Assembly (NCBI RefSeq): GCF_008365405.1
Contig: NZ_QOKV01000016.1
Location: 62,001 to 126,000, forward strand
DNA from: Azospirillum brasilense
Lineage (GTDB): Bacteria; Pseudomonadota; Alphaproteobacteria; Azospirillales; Azospirillaceae
Length of the DNA stretch: 64,000 nt
Direction: 5' to 3'
In this document: positions 33,084-41,347 of the stretch, piece after piece
Layout of the letters: each line of letters opens with the position of its first letter
Position numbering within the stretch: the stretch's first letter is position 1
Program-made: the position numbers and the translations under genes
Notes under the pieces: model-generated
What the model saw: only the letters and a program-made list of their open reading frames with translations
Database searches by the model: none
What the model was told of the DNA's origin: nothing

Positions 33084-33971
33084 ATGGCGGACGGTTCGGC
33101 GAGCGGTGGCTTGAGGGATGCGCGGGGGCGGCTGATCGATCCGGATTCGCCGCTCGCGCTGAAGGCGCACCGCACCAATCTGTTGAACGTGACGGCGGAG
33201 GCGCTGTGCGCGGAGGCTTTCAATGACGAGCCGCGGCGTCTGTGCATCGGCGGCACGCGCAGCGAGCACGCCGTGCTGTTCGAGGCGCTCGATGAGAGCC
33301 CGAACAGCCTGATCGCCGCCGACGTCTTCCAGCACCACATGGCCTTCACCTTCGGGCTGAACCCGGACTTCTCAGGGGCCGAGGGCGCGGACGGGCGGCG
33401 GCGCTACCGCGCCAGCTACCTGCGCCTGCTGAAGGGATGGCTGTTCGACAGCAACAACGCCGAGGGTGCCGTGCTGAAGGGCTGGGTGGAGAGCCGCTTC
33501 GGTCTGCTGCCCACCTATCACAAGGAACCGATCCTCCGTTTCGCCTCCGACGCGTGGCGGACCTACGGCGAGGAGAAGGTCGCCACCCGCTTCCACAACA
33601 ACAACATCAACCTGCAGCTCGACCTGCTGTACGAATATTGCCAGTGGTGGATGCGCCGCGGCTGGCCGGACGCGCCGATGCCGTCCCGCGCCAGCCACAT
33701 CCGGCTCTACCGCGGCGTCAACGATTTCGAGGAGCACCACATCGTCGCGCGCCCCGACAAGCGCACGGCGGTCCTGCGCCTCAACAACCTCAGCTCCTTT
33801 TCCATCGAGCGCGACATCGCCGGCCAGTTCGGGGACTACATCCTCGAAACCTGGGTGCCGCTCACCAAGGTGGTCTTCTTCCGCGACATCCTGCCCCGCT
33901 ACCCTTTCAAGGGAGAGGGCGAGTATCTGGTCGTCGGCGGGGACTACAGGGTGGGGGTGTCGCTTCTCTGA
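33084..33971 (+). CDS. draT: Dinitrogenase reductase ADP-ribosyltransferase DraT
   Basis: 295-aa enzyme that transfers ADP-ribose from NAD+ to Arg101 of NifH when ammonium appears or energy falls, switching nitrogenase off. Family segments seen include RLCIGGTRSEHAVLFEAL (about residues 51-68), YEYCQWWMRRGWPDAP and LRLNNLSSFSIERDIAGQFGDYI (about 229-251). It is full length. It is followed after 27 bp by draG, the reversing enzyme. The 246-bp region upstream is A+T-rich from 32900 to 33000 and has no NifA site, in line with constitutive low expression. Confidence 0.95.
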   Translation: MADGSASGGLRDARGRLIDPDSPLALKAHRTNLLNVTAEALCAEAFNDEPRRLCIGGTRSEHAVLFEALDESPNSLIAADVFQHHMAFTFGLNPDFSGAEGADGRRRYRASYLRLLKGWLFDSNNAEGAVLKGWVESRFGLLPTYHKEPILRFASDAWRTYGEEKVATRFHNNNINLQLDLLYEYCQWWMRRGWPDAPMPSRASHIRLYRGVNDFEEHHIVARPDKRTAVLRLNNLSSFSIERDIAGQFGDYILETWVPLTKVVFFRDILPRYPFKGEGEYLVVGGDYRVGVSLL

Positions 33972-33998
33972 CAACCGATCACGGGACAGATCCGGCCC

Positions 33999-34892
33999 AT
34001 GACTGACCATTCCATCCGCTCGCGCGCGCTGGGCGCCTATCTCGGGCTGGCCTGCGGCGACGCGCTGGGCGCCACCGTCGAGTTTCTGACAAAGGGCGAG
34101 ATCGCCCACCAATACGGCGTGCACAAGCACATCAAGGGCGGCGGCTGGCTGAAGCTGGCCGCCGGGCAGGTGACCGACGACACCGAGATGTCGATCCATC
34201 TCGGCCGCGCCATCCTGGCCGCCCCGGAGTGGGACGCCCGCCGCGCCGCGGAGGAGTTCGCCGTCTGGCTGAAGGGCGTTCCCGTCGATGTCGGGGACAC
34301 GACACGGCGCGGCATCCGCCGCTTCATCATGCACGGCACCCTGTCGGAGCCGGAGAGCGAGTATCACGCCGGGAACGGGGCGGCGATGCGCAACCTGCCG
34401 GTCGCCCTGGCGACGCTGGGCGACGACGCCGCCTTCGAGCGCTGGACGGTGGAGCAGGCGCACATCACCCATTGCAACGCCATGTCCGACGCGGCGACCC
34501 TGACGCTCGGCCACATGGTCCGCCGTCTGGTGCTGGGCGGCGACGTGCGCGACGTGCGCGACGAATCGAACAAGCTCATCGCGAAGCACCGGCAGTTCAA
34601 GTTTCAGCCCTACCGGGGCCTCGCCACCGCCTACATCGTCGATACGATGCAGACGGTCATGCACTACTATTTCCAGACCGATTCCGTGGAGTCCTGCGTC
34701 GTCGAGACCGTCAACCAGGGCGGCGACGCCGACACCACCGGCGCCATCGCCGGCATGCTGGCCGGAGCCACCTACGGGGTGGAGACCATCCCGCCGCGCT
34801 GGCTGCGCAAGCTCGACCGCGGCGTCTACGACGAAATCTGCGCCCAGGTGGACGGGCTGCTCGCCCGCTCCCCGGCGCTCAAGCAGGGGTGA
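33999..34892 (+). CDS. draG: ADP-ribosyl-dinitrogenase reductase hydrolase DraG
   Basis: 297-aa dinuclear-metal ADP-ribosylglycohydrolase that removes ADP-ribose from NifH and restores activity. The metal-binding motifs VTDDTEMSIHLG (about residues 57-68) and GGDADTTGAIAGMLAGATYG (about 241-260) are intact, as is LGLACGDALGATVEF at the N-terminus. It is the second gene of the dra operon, 8 bp before the next gene. Confidence 0.96.
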   Translation: MTDHSIRSRALGAYLGLACGDALGATVEFLTKGEIAHQYGVHKHIKGGGWLKLAAGQVTDDTEMSIHLGRAILAAPEWDARRAAEEFAVWLKGVPVDVGDTTRRGIRRFIMHGTLSEPESEYHAGNGAAMRNLPVALATLGDDAAFERWTVEQAHITHCNAMSDAATLTLGHMVRRLVLGGDVRDVRDESNKLIAKHRQFKFQPYRGLATAYIVDTMQTVMHYYFQTDSVESCVVETVNQGGDADTTGAIAGMLAGATYGVETIPPRWLRKLDRGVYDEICAQVDGLLARSPALKQG

Positions 34893-34900
34893 TTTCGACC

Positions 34901-35329
34901 ATGGCCGACGTGATCTTCTTCGAAAAGCCCGGCTGCGCCGGCAACAACCGCCAGAAGGCCCTGCTGGCGGAGGCCGGGCACACCGTCCACGCCCGCGACC
35001 TGCTGTCCGAACCCTGGACGGCGGACCGCCTGCGCCCCTTCTTCGGCGACCGCCCGGTGGCCGAGTGGTTCAACCGCGCCGCCCCGGCGGTGAAGAGCGG
35101 GGAGGTCGATCCGGACGCGCTGGACGAGGCCGCCGCCCTGGCGCTGATGCTGAAGACGCCGCTGCTGATCCGCCGCCCGCTGATGCAGGTCGGTGACCGT
35201 CGCGACTGCGGGTTCGAGGCGGAGCGGGTGGACGCCTGGATCGGCCTAGCCGCCGGCGCGCCGGAGGGCAAGCTGGAAGGCTGCGCCCGCGCCGGGATGC
35301 CGCCCTGCCCACCACCCGCAAAGGGATGA
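34901..35329 (+). CDS. ArsC/Spx-like nitrogenase-associated protein, third gene of the dra operon
   Basis: 142-aa thioredoxin-fold protein of the ArsC/Spx group known as nitrogenase-associated protein. The N-terminus reads VIFFEKPGCAGNNRQKALL with a single Cys at residue 12 in a CxxN context, and WFNRAAPAVKSGEVDP follows. The start at 34901 lies 8 bp after draG, so it is co-transcribed with draTG, like the draB gene of Rhodospirillum. A role in DraT/DraG control or redox protection is an inference. A longer in-frame reading overlaps draG and was rejected. Confidence 0.82.
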   Translation: MADVIFFEKPGCAGNNRQKALLAEAGHTVHARDLLSEPWTADRLRPFFGDRPVAEWFNRAAPAVKSGEVDPDALDEAAALALMLKTPLLIRRPLMQVGDRRDCGFEAERVDAWIGLAAGAPEGKLEGCARAGMPPCPPPAKG

Positions 35330-35404
35330 CGGGACAACCCGGACTGTCGTAGGTTTGCCCCCGTCCTGTTTGAAACCCGACATTTCAGCGATGGGGGCCG
35401 ATCC

Positions 35405-36172
35405 ATGTGCGAACTCCTGGGCATGAGCGCCAACGTGCCCACGGACATCTGCTTCAGCTTTCGCGGCCTGATGCGCCGCGGCGGGCAGACCGGTCCGCAC
35501 CGCGACGGCTGGGGCATCGCCTTCTACGAGGGGAAGGGCTGCCGCGCCTTCCACGACCCGGCGCCGAGCTGCGAGTCGGAGATCGCGCGGCTGGTCAGCA
35601 GCTATTCGATCAAGTCCTGCGTGGTGATTTCCCACATCCGCCGCGCCAACCGCGGCCGGGTGTCGCTGGAGAACACCCACCCCTTCACGCGGGAGCTGTG
35701 GGGCCGCGTCTGGACCTTCGCGCACAACGGCCAGCTCAAGGGCATCAAGGACCGGACGCTGACCTTCTACGAGCCGGTCGGGACGACGGACAGCGAGCAC
35801 GCCTTCTGCTGGCTGCTCGACCAGATCCGCATGCAGTATCCGGAGCCGCCCAAGAGCAGCGGTGCCCTGATGCGGCTGATCCGCGACCTCGCCACCGACC
35901 TCGGCGGGCTTGGCGTCTTCAACATGCTGCTCAGCGACGGGCGGTACCTGTGGTGCCATTGCGCGACCAACCTCGCCTGGCTGACCCGCAAGGCCCCCTT
36001 CGGCCCGGCGACGCTGATCGACGAGGACATGAGCGTCGATTTCGCCAAGGAGACGACGCCCAACGACGTGGTGACGGTGGTCGCCACCCGCCCCCTGACC
36101 CGCGACGAGGATTGGACCGTCATGAAGGGCGGCGAGATGGTCGTGTTCAAGGGCGGCAATCGGGTGCGCTGA
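35405..36172 (+). CDS. Class II glutamine amidotransferase (YafJ-like)
   Basis: 255-aa Ntn-hydrolase with the catalytic Cys2 directly after the initiator Met (MCELLGMSANVP). Other family marks are RGGQTGPHRDGWGIAFYEG (about residues 26-44), SHIRRANRG (about 79-87) and FAHNGQL (about 104-110). It is a stand-alone glutaminase domain without a synthase partner. It probably releases ammonia from glutamine or acts on a related gamma-glutamyl compound; the substrate is unknown. It follows the dra operon by 75 bp. Confidence 0.85.
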   Translation: MCELLGMSANVPTDICFSFRGLMRRGGQTGPHRDGWGIAFYEGKGCRAFHDPAPSCESEIARLVSSYSIKSCVVISHIRRANRGRVSLENTHPFTRELWGRVWTFAHNGQLKGIKDRTLTFYEPVGTTDSEHAFCWLLDQIRMQYPEPPKSSGALMRLIRDLATDLGGLGVFNMLLSDGRYLWCHCATNLAWLTRKAPFGPATLIDEDMSVDFAKETTPNDVVTVVATRPLTRDEDWTVMKGGEMVVFKGGNRVR

Positions 36173-36321
36173 CCGGGGATTGTTCTGATCTGTGCAACGA
36201 AGATTGGCGAAATCGGGGCTCAATCGATTGGCGTAAGCGGGCTTATGGTCACCTCCGAGACAAACCGAAGCGGTGACGGTGCCGGACCGGCGCCCCGCTT
36301 CCCGGACAGGAAGACGTGACC

Positions 36322-36948
36322 ATGAAGATCCTTCGCATCGACTCCAGCCCGCTGGGCGACGCCTCCGTTTCGCGCCAGCTCACCGGCTCCATCGTCGCGG
36401 CGCTGCTCCAGGCGACGCCGGACGCCGAGGTGTCCGCCCGCGACCTCACCGTCGCCCCGCCGGACCACCTGACCGGCGAGCTGATGCAGGTCGTCAAGTT
36501 CCGCAACCTGGAGGGCCTGACCGCCCGCCAGCAGGAGGAGCTGGCCCTGACCGATGCGCTGGTCGACGAGTTCCTGGCCGCCGACGTCGTGGTGATCGGC
36601 GCCCCGATGTACAACTTCACGGTCCCGACCCAGCTCAAGGCCTGGATCGACCGCATCGCCCAGGCGGGCCGCACCTTCCGCTACACCGAGACCGGCCCGG
36701 TCGGTCTGGCCGGCGGCAAGAAGGTCTACATCGCCTCGACCCGCGGCGGCGTCTACTCGACCAACGCGGCGATGAGCGCGCTGGACCACCAGGAGGCCTT
36801 CCTGCGCACGGTTCTGGGCTTCCTGGGCGTCACCGACGTGACGGTGATCCGCGCCGAGGGCGTCGGCATGGGCTCGGATGCCCGCGCCAAGGCGCTGGCC
36901 GCCGCCCAGCAGGAGATCGACGCCCTGGCGACCCCCGTCGCGGCGTAA
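36322..36948 (+). CDS. azoR: FMN-dependent NADH-azoreductase
   Basis: 208-aa flavodoxin-fold quinone/azo reductase. The N-terminal SSPLGDASVSRQLT binds the FMN phosphate, and APMYNFTVPTQLKAWIDR (about residues 92-109) and STRGGVYS (about 138-145) contact the isoalloxazine. It reduces quinones or azo compounds with NADH and is usually a detoxifying enzyme. ATG 36322 was preferred to GTG 36316 because AGGA is then about 10 nt away. No link to nitrogen fixation is evident. Confidence 0.9.
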   Translation: MKILRIDSSPLGDASVSRQLTGSIVAALLQATPDAEVSARDLTVAPPDHLTGELMQVVKFRNLEGLTARQQEELALTDALVDEFLAADVVVIGAPMYNFTVPTQLKAWIDRIAQAGRTFRYTETGPVGLAGGKKVYIASTRGGVYSTNAAMSALDHQEAFLRTVLGFLGVTDVTVIRAEGVGMGSDARAKALAAAQQEIDALATPVAA

Positions 36949-36960
36949 GGGACGTGGTGT

Positions 36961-37100
36961 TCCCTCTCCCGTCCCGGGAGAGGGAAGGGGCCCGCGCGAT
37001 GCGCGGGAAGGGTGAGGGTGCGTTCAAGGATCAGTGCTTCGATCCTCGCACGACCCTCACCCGGCCCTTCGGGCCACCCTCTCCCGGGGCGGGAGAGGGG
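36961..37100. repeat. GC-rich palindromic repeat (type B) between azoR and the SIR2-like gene
   Basis: Compound element: a CCCTCTCCCG / CCGGGAGAGGG hairpin at the left end, GGGTGAGGGTG and ACCCTCACCC in the middle, and CTCCCGGGGCGGGAG at the right end. The same order with a different core is seen at 61354-61500 and 45118-45259. It lies between convergent genes and may terminate both. Confidence 0.82.
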
Positions 37101-37107
37101 CTTTTCG

Positions 37108-37983
37108 TCACGCCCCCATCGCTTCCGCGATCCGCCGGATCGCCTCGTCCAGAGGCAGGTCGAGGCGGGTGATGTTCTGCAGCTCCAGGAAGCGCGCCTC
37201 GTTCTTCGACAGCTCGCCCTCGATCACCGCCCAGTGCTTGTCCGACGAGCGCTTGGCGATCTGGCGGGCGAAGGTGCGCTGGATTTCCTGGTCGAAGCGG
37301 CAGCCGAGATAGAGAAAGCTCCGGCCCGCCCGGCGCTCCTGTACGACGGCGGGAATCGGCGTCTGGATGTCGATCTCCGTCAGGATCTCGACGAAGTCGC
37401 TGTCGGAAATCAGGTAGTTCCCCGCCGGGCTCGCACTGCCCGACGGCTTGTAGAGCAGGGTCTCCCAGACCGACGCCGCCGCGGCCTCGACCTCCGCTCC
37501 GCCCGGCGCGTAGTATTTCACCCATTCGCCGACGCCCTGCGGGTGGGACAGGCCCTGGATCTGGCCCCAGCTCCGGTCCGGAGCGGCAGTCAGCAGGCTT
37601 TCCAGCGTGTTGTCGTACCAGACATCGACGATCATCGGCGGGGCGGGCAAGGAAGCCAGCCACGCGTGGACCGGCGTGGCCGGGACCTCGCGCTTGAAGA
37701 TCTCGTTCAGGATGCCGTCCAGCGTCTTGCGGTGGCGCCGCGATTCGATGAACTGGGCGACGGCGGGCAGCTGGCTGCGGATGCGGCCCGGAGCGGCGAC
37801 CTTGGCGTTCAGCCGCTGCGCCAGTTCCAGCGAGGTGCGCGGGATCGGGCAGTCGGCCTCCGGCAGCAGCGCGAAGGCGCCCGGCCCGAGATAGGGCACC
37901 ACGCCCCGCGCCTTCAGCGCCGCGGCGATGTCCGCGATGATGGTGTCGGTGTCCGTGCTGTCGATGACGGCGGTGTCGGTCAT
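37108..37983 (-). CDS. SIR2-like protein at the end of the nifB operon
   Basis: 291-aa cytoplasmic protein that looks like a SIR2-type NAD-binding fold. GVVPYLGPGAFAL (about residues 27-39) is in the place of the usual GAGxS loop, and FLYLGCRFDQEIQRTF (about 221-236) matches the C-terminal Rossmann strand of SIR2_2 proteins. The catalytic KLHG-type His is not visible; WVKYYAPGG is the nearest counterpart. NAD hydrolysis or deacetylation is therefore unproven. It is the last gene of the nifB-led run, 109 bp after the DegT-like gene with a repeat element between. Confidence 0.62.
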   Translation of the reverse strand: MTDTAVIDSTDTDTIIADIAAALKARGVVPYLGPGAFALLPEADCPIPRTSLELAQRLNAKVAAPGRIRSQLPAVAQFIESRRHRKTLDGILNEIFKREVPATPVHAWLASLPAPPMIVDVWYDNTLESLLTAAPDRSWGQIQGLSHPQGVGEWVKYYAPGGAEVEAAAASVWETLLYKPSGSASPAGNYLISDSDFVEILTEIDIQTPIPAVVQERRAGRSFLYLGCRFDQEIQRTFARQIAKRSSDKHWAVIEGELSKNEARFLELQNITRLDLPLDEAIRRIAEAMGA

Positions 37984-38028
37984 GCTAACCCCGTTCGGCT
38001 GGGTGGCGCGGCGGTTGTGCCGGCCCTT

Positions 38029-38069
38029 GCCCCCTCCCTGACCCTCCCCCGCTGGGCGGGGGAGGGGAG
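38029..38069. repeat. Half-length type A palindromic repeat
   Basis: The left arm of the type A element is followed by an inner G-rich arm (38056-38068) to form one hairpin; the right outer arm is absent. It lies between the DegT-like and SIR2-like genes. Confidence 0.75.
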
Positions 38070-38092
38070 TGGCGCAGGGGAAGGAAAATTGC

Positions 38093-39274
38093 TTACAAAT
38101 AGATCGCCGCGCCCGCCCCCGTGTTGACGGTGGCGTCCTTCAGCGTGTCCACGATGAACTGCACCTCGTCGGCGGTGACCTTGTGGTGCAGCGGCAGAGC
38201 CAGCACGCGGTCGACCGTCTTCTGGCAGACCGGGCAGTCGGCCCGGCTGGCGCCGCGCTCCTGGTAATATTGCTGGGTGTAGAGCGCCTGCCCGTAGTCC
38301 GACGCCTCGACGTCGTGCGTCGCCAAGTCCTCCAGCACCGCCTTGCGCCCCGAGGCGGTGAAGCGGGTGCCGAGGTGGACGGCGTAGACCATCGGGTGCA
38401 CGTCGTCGGCGCCCGGCCCCTTGTAGGGCGGCTTGATGCCCTCGAAGGAGGCCATGGCCGCCTCGTAGTGGGCGACCACCTCCCGGCGCTTCGCCAGGAT
38501 CTCTGGCAGGCGCTTCAACTGGACGAGGCCGAGCGCGGCGGTCAGGTTGCTCATGCCCGCCTGGAAGGGAATGGTGCGGGTGATGACCACCGTGTTGCGG
38601 TGCTCCATCTCGCGCCGGCGCAGGTAGCGGAGCTGGTGGGCGAGGTTGCGGTCGTCGGTGACGATCATCCCGCCTTCGCCGGTCACCAGCACGCCGGGTT
38701 CGGAGAAGTCGAAGACCGCGCAGTCGCCGAAGCTGCCGACCAGCTTCCCCTTGTAGGAGGAGCCGATGGCCTCGGTCGAATCCTCGATCAGGATCAGCCC
38801 CTTGTCGGTGGCGAGCGCTCGCAGCTCGTCCCAGTGGGCGGGGTGGCCGTTGACGTTGCCGGCCAGGATGGCCTTGGTCCGCGGCGTGATCTTGGCCTCG
38901 GCTTTCGCCGGGTTGATGGTGTGCTGCCAGTAGTCGATGTCGACGAAGACCGGCTCCGCGCCGGCCAGCGCGATGGCGTGCTGCACCTGATGCCAGCCGA
39001 AGGGGGAGCAGAGAACCTCGTCCCCCGGCCCGATGCCGTAAGCCTTGAGCACCATCAGCGTGGCGATGGTGCCGCTGGACACCGCGACCGCGTGGGCGCG
39101 GCCGAGCCAGGCGGCGAAGGCGTTCTCGAACCCCTCCGTCATCCGCCCGTCGCTGAGGCTGCCGGAGGTGAGGATGCGGCTGATGACCGCCACCTCCGCC
39201 TCCGAAATGTCCGGATCGATCAGCGGGATGTAGTCGCCGAGTTCGCCGTCCTGGTCGTCTTCGGGCATCGTCAT
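38093..39274 (-). CDS. DegT/DnrJ/EryC1-type fold protein lacking the PLP lysine
   Basis: 393-aa member of the DegT/DnrJ/EryC1/StrS aminotransferase fold: ISRILTSGSLSDGRMTEGFE, VSSGTIATLMVLKAYGIGPGDEV, LILIEDSTEAIGSSYKGK and MSNLTAALGLVQLKRLPEIL are all in place. In the block FSF-x3-K-x3-TGEGG, where the Lys normally forms the PLP aldimine, this protein reads FDFSEPGVLVTGEGG, so the lysine is replaced by Gly194. It should not be a normal aminotransferase. A short acidic N-terminus is present. GAGG precedes ATG 39274. It lies within the nifB operon. Confidence 0.78.
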   Translation of the reverse strand: MTMPEDDQDGELGDYIPLIDPDISEAEVAVISRILTSGSLSDGRMTEGFENAFAAWLGRAHAVAVSSGTIATLMVLKAYGIGPGDEVLCSPFGWHQVQHAIALAGAEPVFVDIDYWQHTINPAKAEAKITPRTKAILAGNVNGHPAHWDELRALATDKGLILIEDSTEAIGSSYKGKLVGSFGDCAVFDFSEPGVLVTGEGGMIVTDDRNLAHQLRYLRRREMEHRNTVVITRTIPFQAGMSNLTAALGLVQLKRLPEILAKRREVVAHYEAAMASFEGIKPPYKGPGADDVHPMVYAVHLGTRFTASGRKAVLEDLATHDVEASDYGQALYTQQYYQERGASRADCPVCQKTVDRVLALPLHHKVTADEVQFIVDTLKDATVNTGAGAAIYL

Positions 39275-39288
39275 TCCGCGATCCTCAT

Positions 39289-39573
39289 TCAGTCGTCCTC
39301 GTCCCGTTGCGCGATCACCACGCCGGTCGCCGTCTCCGGCTTGTTGGTGATGAGCCAGCAATGGTTGGTGCCGTCCACGAGGTAGAGGTTGAAGCCGGGT
39401 TCCTCCCGGAAGGCGTCCTCCGCCATCACCGCGGCGTGCGCCCCGGTGACGTTGGACAGGTCCGGGTTCGCCTCGCGCACGGCGCGGACCACGGCGTCGA
39501 GCCGGGTGCCCTCCGCGAAGAGGCTGCCGGCCAGGGCGGCGATGGCGTCGATCCGTTCCGGGGACAGGGCCAT
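39289..39573 (-). CDS. Small conserved nif-operon protein of unknown function
   Basis: 94-aa acidic protein placed between nifT and the DegT-like gene. It has an N-terminal helical half (residues about 1-55) and a beta-rich end with FNLYLVDGTNHCWLITNKPE, holding one Cys. I do not recognise an activity. The start is ATG 39573, 5 bp after the nifT stop; longer readings overlap nifT. Tight spacing on both sides (5 and 14 bp) indicates that it is translated as part of the operon. Confidence 0.7.
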   Translation of the reverse strand: MALSPERIDAIAALAGSLFAEGTRLDAVVRAVREANPDLSNVTGAHAAVMAEDAFREEPGFNLYLVDGTNHCWLITNKPETATGVVIAQRDEDD

Positions 39574-39578
39574 GGCGG

Positions 39579-39788
39579 TCACTCCGCGCCGCGCTTCTTG
39601 GCCTCGACGGTGATGGGCAGGCGGGTGTCCGCCGGCATCTCCGGCAGGTCCAGCGTCCAGCCGTTGGCGACCTTGACCCAGCCGCCCCACAGGCTCGGCT
39701 TCTCCATCTCGGTGATGGGCTCCTCCAGGTCCTTCTTGGCGACGTAGATCGTGTATTGCTCACCGGCCTTGCGCACCATCACCTTCAT
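39579..39788 (-). CDS. nifT: Nitrogen fixation protein NifT
   Basis: 69-aa small protein of the NifT/FixU family, identified by MKVMVRKAGEQYTIYVAKKDLEE, LWGGWVKVANGW and the IxVEAKKR end. It is expressed with nif genes in many diazotrophs; a mutant phenotype is weak and its job is unknown. It lies 38 bp after the second nifS gene. GGAGAGTGAC lies before the ATG. Confidence 0.9.
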   Translation of the reverse strand: MKVMVRKAGEQYTIYVAKKDLEEPITEMEKPSLWGGWVKVANGWTLDLPEMPADTRLPITVEAKKRGAE

Positions 39789-39826
39789 GTCACTCTCCAG
39801 TCGTCGTGTTCTTGGCTGTCGTTTGG

Positions 39827-40978
39827 TCAGGCCGCGATCCGCGCGTAGAGCGCGGGAAACTCGTTGATGACCGATTCCACCTCTTCCGCCGTGCTGCAGC
39901 GGCTGAGGGAGAAGCGCAGGCTGGCCGCGGCCTCCGCCGGGGTCAGGCCCATGGCGGTCAGGACGTGGCTCGGTTCGTTGCCGCCGGACGCACAGGCCGC
40001 CCCCATGGAGACGGCGATGCCGGCACGGTCGAGCCGCATCAGCAGTTCCTCCGCGTCCAGCGGGCGGCCCTGCGGGTCGGCGAAGCGGATGTTGCTGGTG
40101 TTGGACAGGCGGGCCGCCCCTTCGCCGTTGACCCGGCTGCCCGGCCAGGCGGCGAGCACGCCGCGCTCCAGCCGGTCGCGCAGGATCGCCATGCCACCGG
40201 CCTCCGCCACCGTGGCGGCGGCGCGGTCGGCGGCCATGCCGAAGCCGACGATGGCCGGCACATTCTCCGTCCCGCCGCGGCGGTGGCGCTCCTGATGGCC
40301 GTGGATCAGCGGGGCGAAGGGCACGCCCTTGCGGATGAAGAGGGCGCCGATGCCCTTCGGCCCGTGCATCTTGTGGGCGGACAGGGTCAGCAGGTCGGCG
40401 TTCACCGCGTCGACCCGGATCGGCAGCCGCCCGGCGGCCTGCACCGCGTCGGTGTGGAACAGGGCGCCGCGCGCCTGGGCGATGTCGGCGGCGGCGCCGA
40501 CCGGCTGGATCGCCCCGATCTCGTTGTTCGCCCATAGGACGGAGACCAGCGCCGTGTCGGGCGTCACCGCGTCGCGCAGGTCGGACAGCGCGATGGTGCC
40601 GGTGCCGTCCACCGGCAGGACGGTGACCCGCCAGCCCTGCCGTTCCAGATCCTTCGCCAGCATCAGCGTCGAGGGATGCTCGATCGCCGTGGTGACGAGG
40701 TGGCGGCGCTCCGGACGCTCCGCCGCGACAGCGCGCAGCGTGCCGAGCAGGGCCGTGTGGTTGGCCTCCGTCGCACTGGCGGTGAAGAGGATGTCCGCCG
40801 CCTTCGCGCCGACCAGCGCCGCCACCTGGGCGCGCGCCTCGCCCACCGCCCGCTTGGCCGCCATGCCGGCGGCGTGCGGGCTGGAGGGGTTGCCGAACTC
40901 CCCGGACAGGTGGGGCAGCATCGCCTCCCGCACCTCGGGCGCCAGCGGGGTCGTCGCGTTGTTGTCGAGATAGATCAT
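39827..40978 (-). CDS. Second NifS-like cysteine desulfurase
   Basis: 383-aa PLP-dependent cysteine desulfurase, clearly related to the nifS at 14476 but shorter and distinct. YLDNNATTPLAPEVREAM opens the protein, the PLP lysine is in LLTLSAHKMHGPKGIGALF (about residue 201), and the catalytic loop reads SMGAACASGGNEPSHVLTAMG (about 320). All catalytic features are intact. Its place in the nifB operon suggests dedicated sulfur delivery for NifB-co or for the neighbouring Fe-S proteins; this is inference. Confidence 0.9.
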   Translation of the reverse strand: MIYLDNNATTPLAPEVREAMLPHLSGEFGNPSSPHAAGMAAKRAVGEARAQVAALVGAKAADILFTASATEANHTALLGTLRAVAAERPERRHLVTTAIEHPSTLMLAKDLERQGWRVTVLPVDGTGTIALSDLRDAVTPDTALVSVLWANNEIGAIQPVGAAADIAQARGALFHTDAVQAAGRLPIRVDAVNADLLTLSAHKMHGPKGIGALFIRKGVPFAPLIHGHQERHRRGGTENVPAIVGFGMAADRAAATVAEAGGMAILRDRLERGVLAAWPGSRVNGEGAARLSNTSNIRFADPQGRPLDAEELLMRLDRAGIAVSMGAACASGGNEPSHVLTAMGLTPAEAAASLRFSLSRCSTAEEVESVINEFPALYARIAA

Positions 40979-41012
40979 GGGTCCATCGCAGGCCGTGGCA
41001 CGGAGGAGGCGG

Positions 41013-41324
41013 TCAGTCCATCACGCCGGGAACGCCGCGGCGGCGGCCGTCGGCGGGCGTGATCTCCTCCTCCAGGCAGCCGACGACGACTCCGGCCGGG
41101 AACTCCACCAGATAGACGGGGATTTGCGTGCCCTCGGCGTGGCCGATGCGCACGATGGTGCCGGGCGTGCCCTTCGGGGCGAGCAGCGCGCCGTCCTCGG
41201 CGTTGGGGTGGCTGCCGTCGTTGTGGAGGTCCACCGCGGCAACGACTGCCAGACCCCAGTCGTAGAGCGGTTCGCGGGGCGGGATGAAGCCGGGCTTCTT
41301 CGCTTCGGTGACGGCGTCGCTCAT
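41013..41324 (-). CDS. NifZ-domain protein, divergent second copy
   Basis: 103-aa protein that shares the NifZ plan with the adjacent copy: a V-x(3)-D-x-HNDGSHPN stretch, a GALLAPKGTPGTIVRIG turn and VVGCLEEEITPAD at the end, but it is far more diverged. NifZ helps form the second P-cluster pair of the MoFe protein. The start at 41324 was chosen because GGAG lies six bases upstream; a longer frame to 41351 has no such site. It follows the other nifZ by 23 bp. Confidence 0.78.
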   Translation of the reverse strand: MSDAVTEAKKPGFIPPREPLYDWGLAVVAAVDLHNDGSHPNAEDGALLAPKGTPGTIVRIGHAEGTQIPVYLVEFPAGVVVGCLEEEITPADGRRRGVPGVMD

Positions 41325-41347
41325 CGCGTGCTCCTTAGGCAAAAAGG

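Noticed and set aside
36961..37100. The palindromic repeats as a CRISPR array
   Set aside because: Units are not evenly spaced and have no unique spacers of constant length; no cas genes are present.
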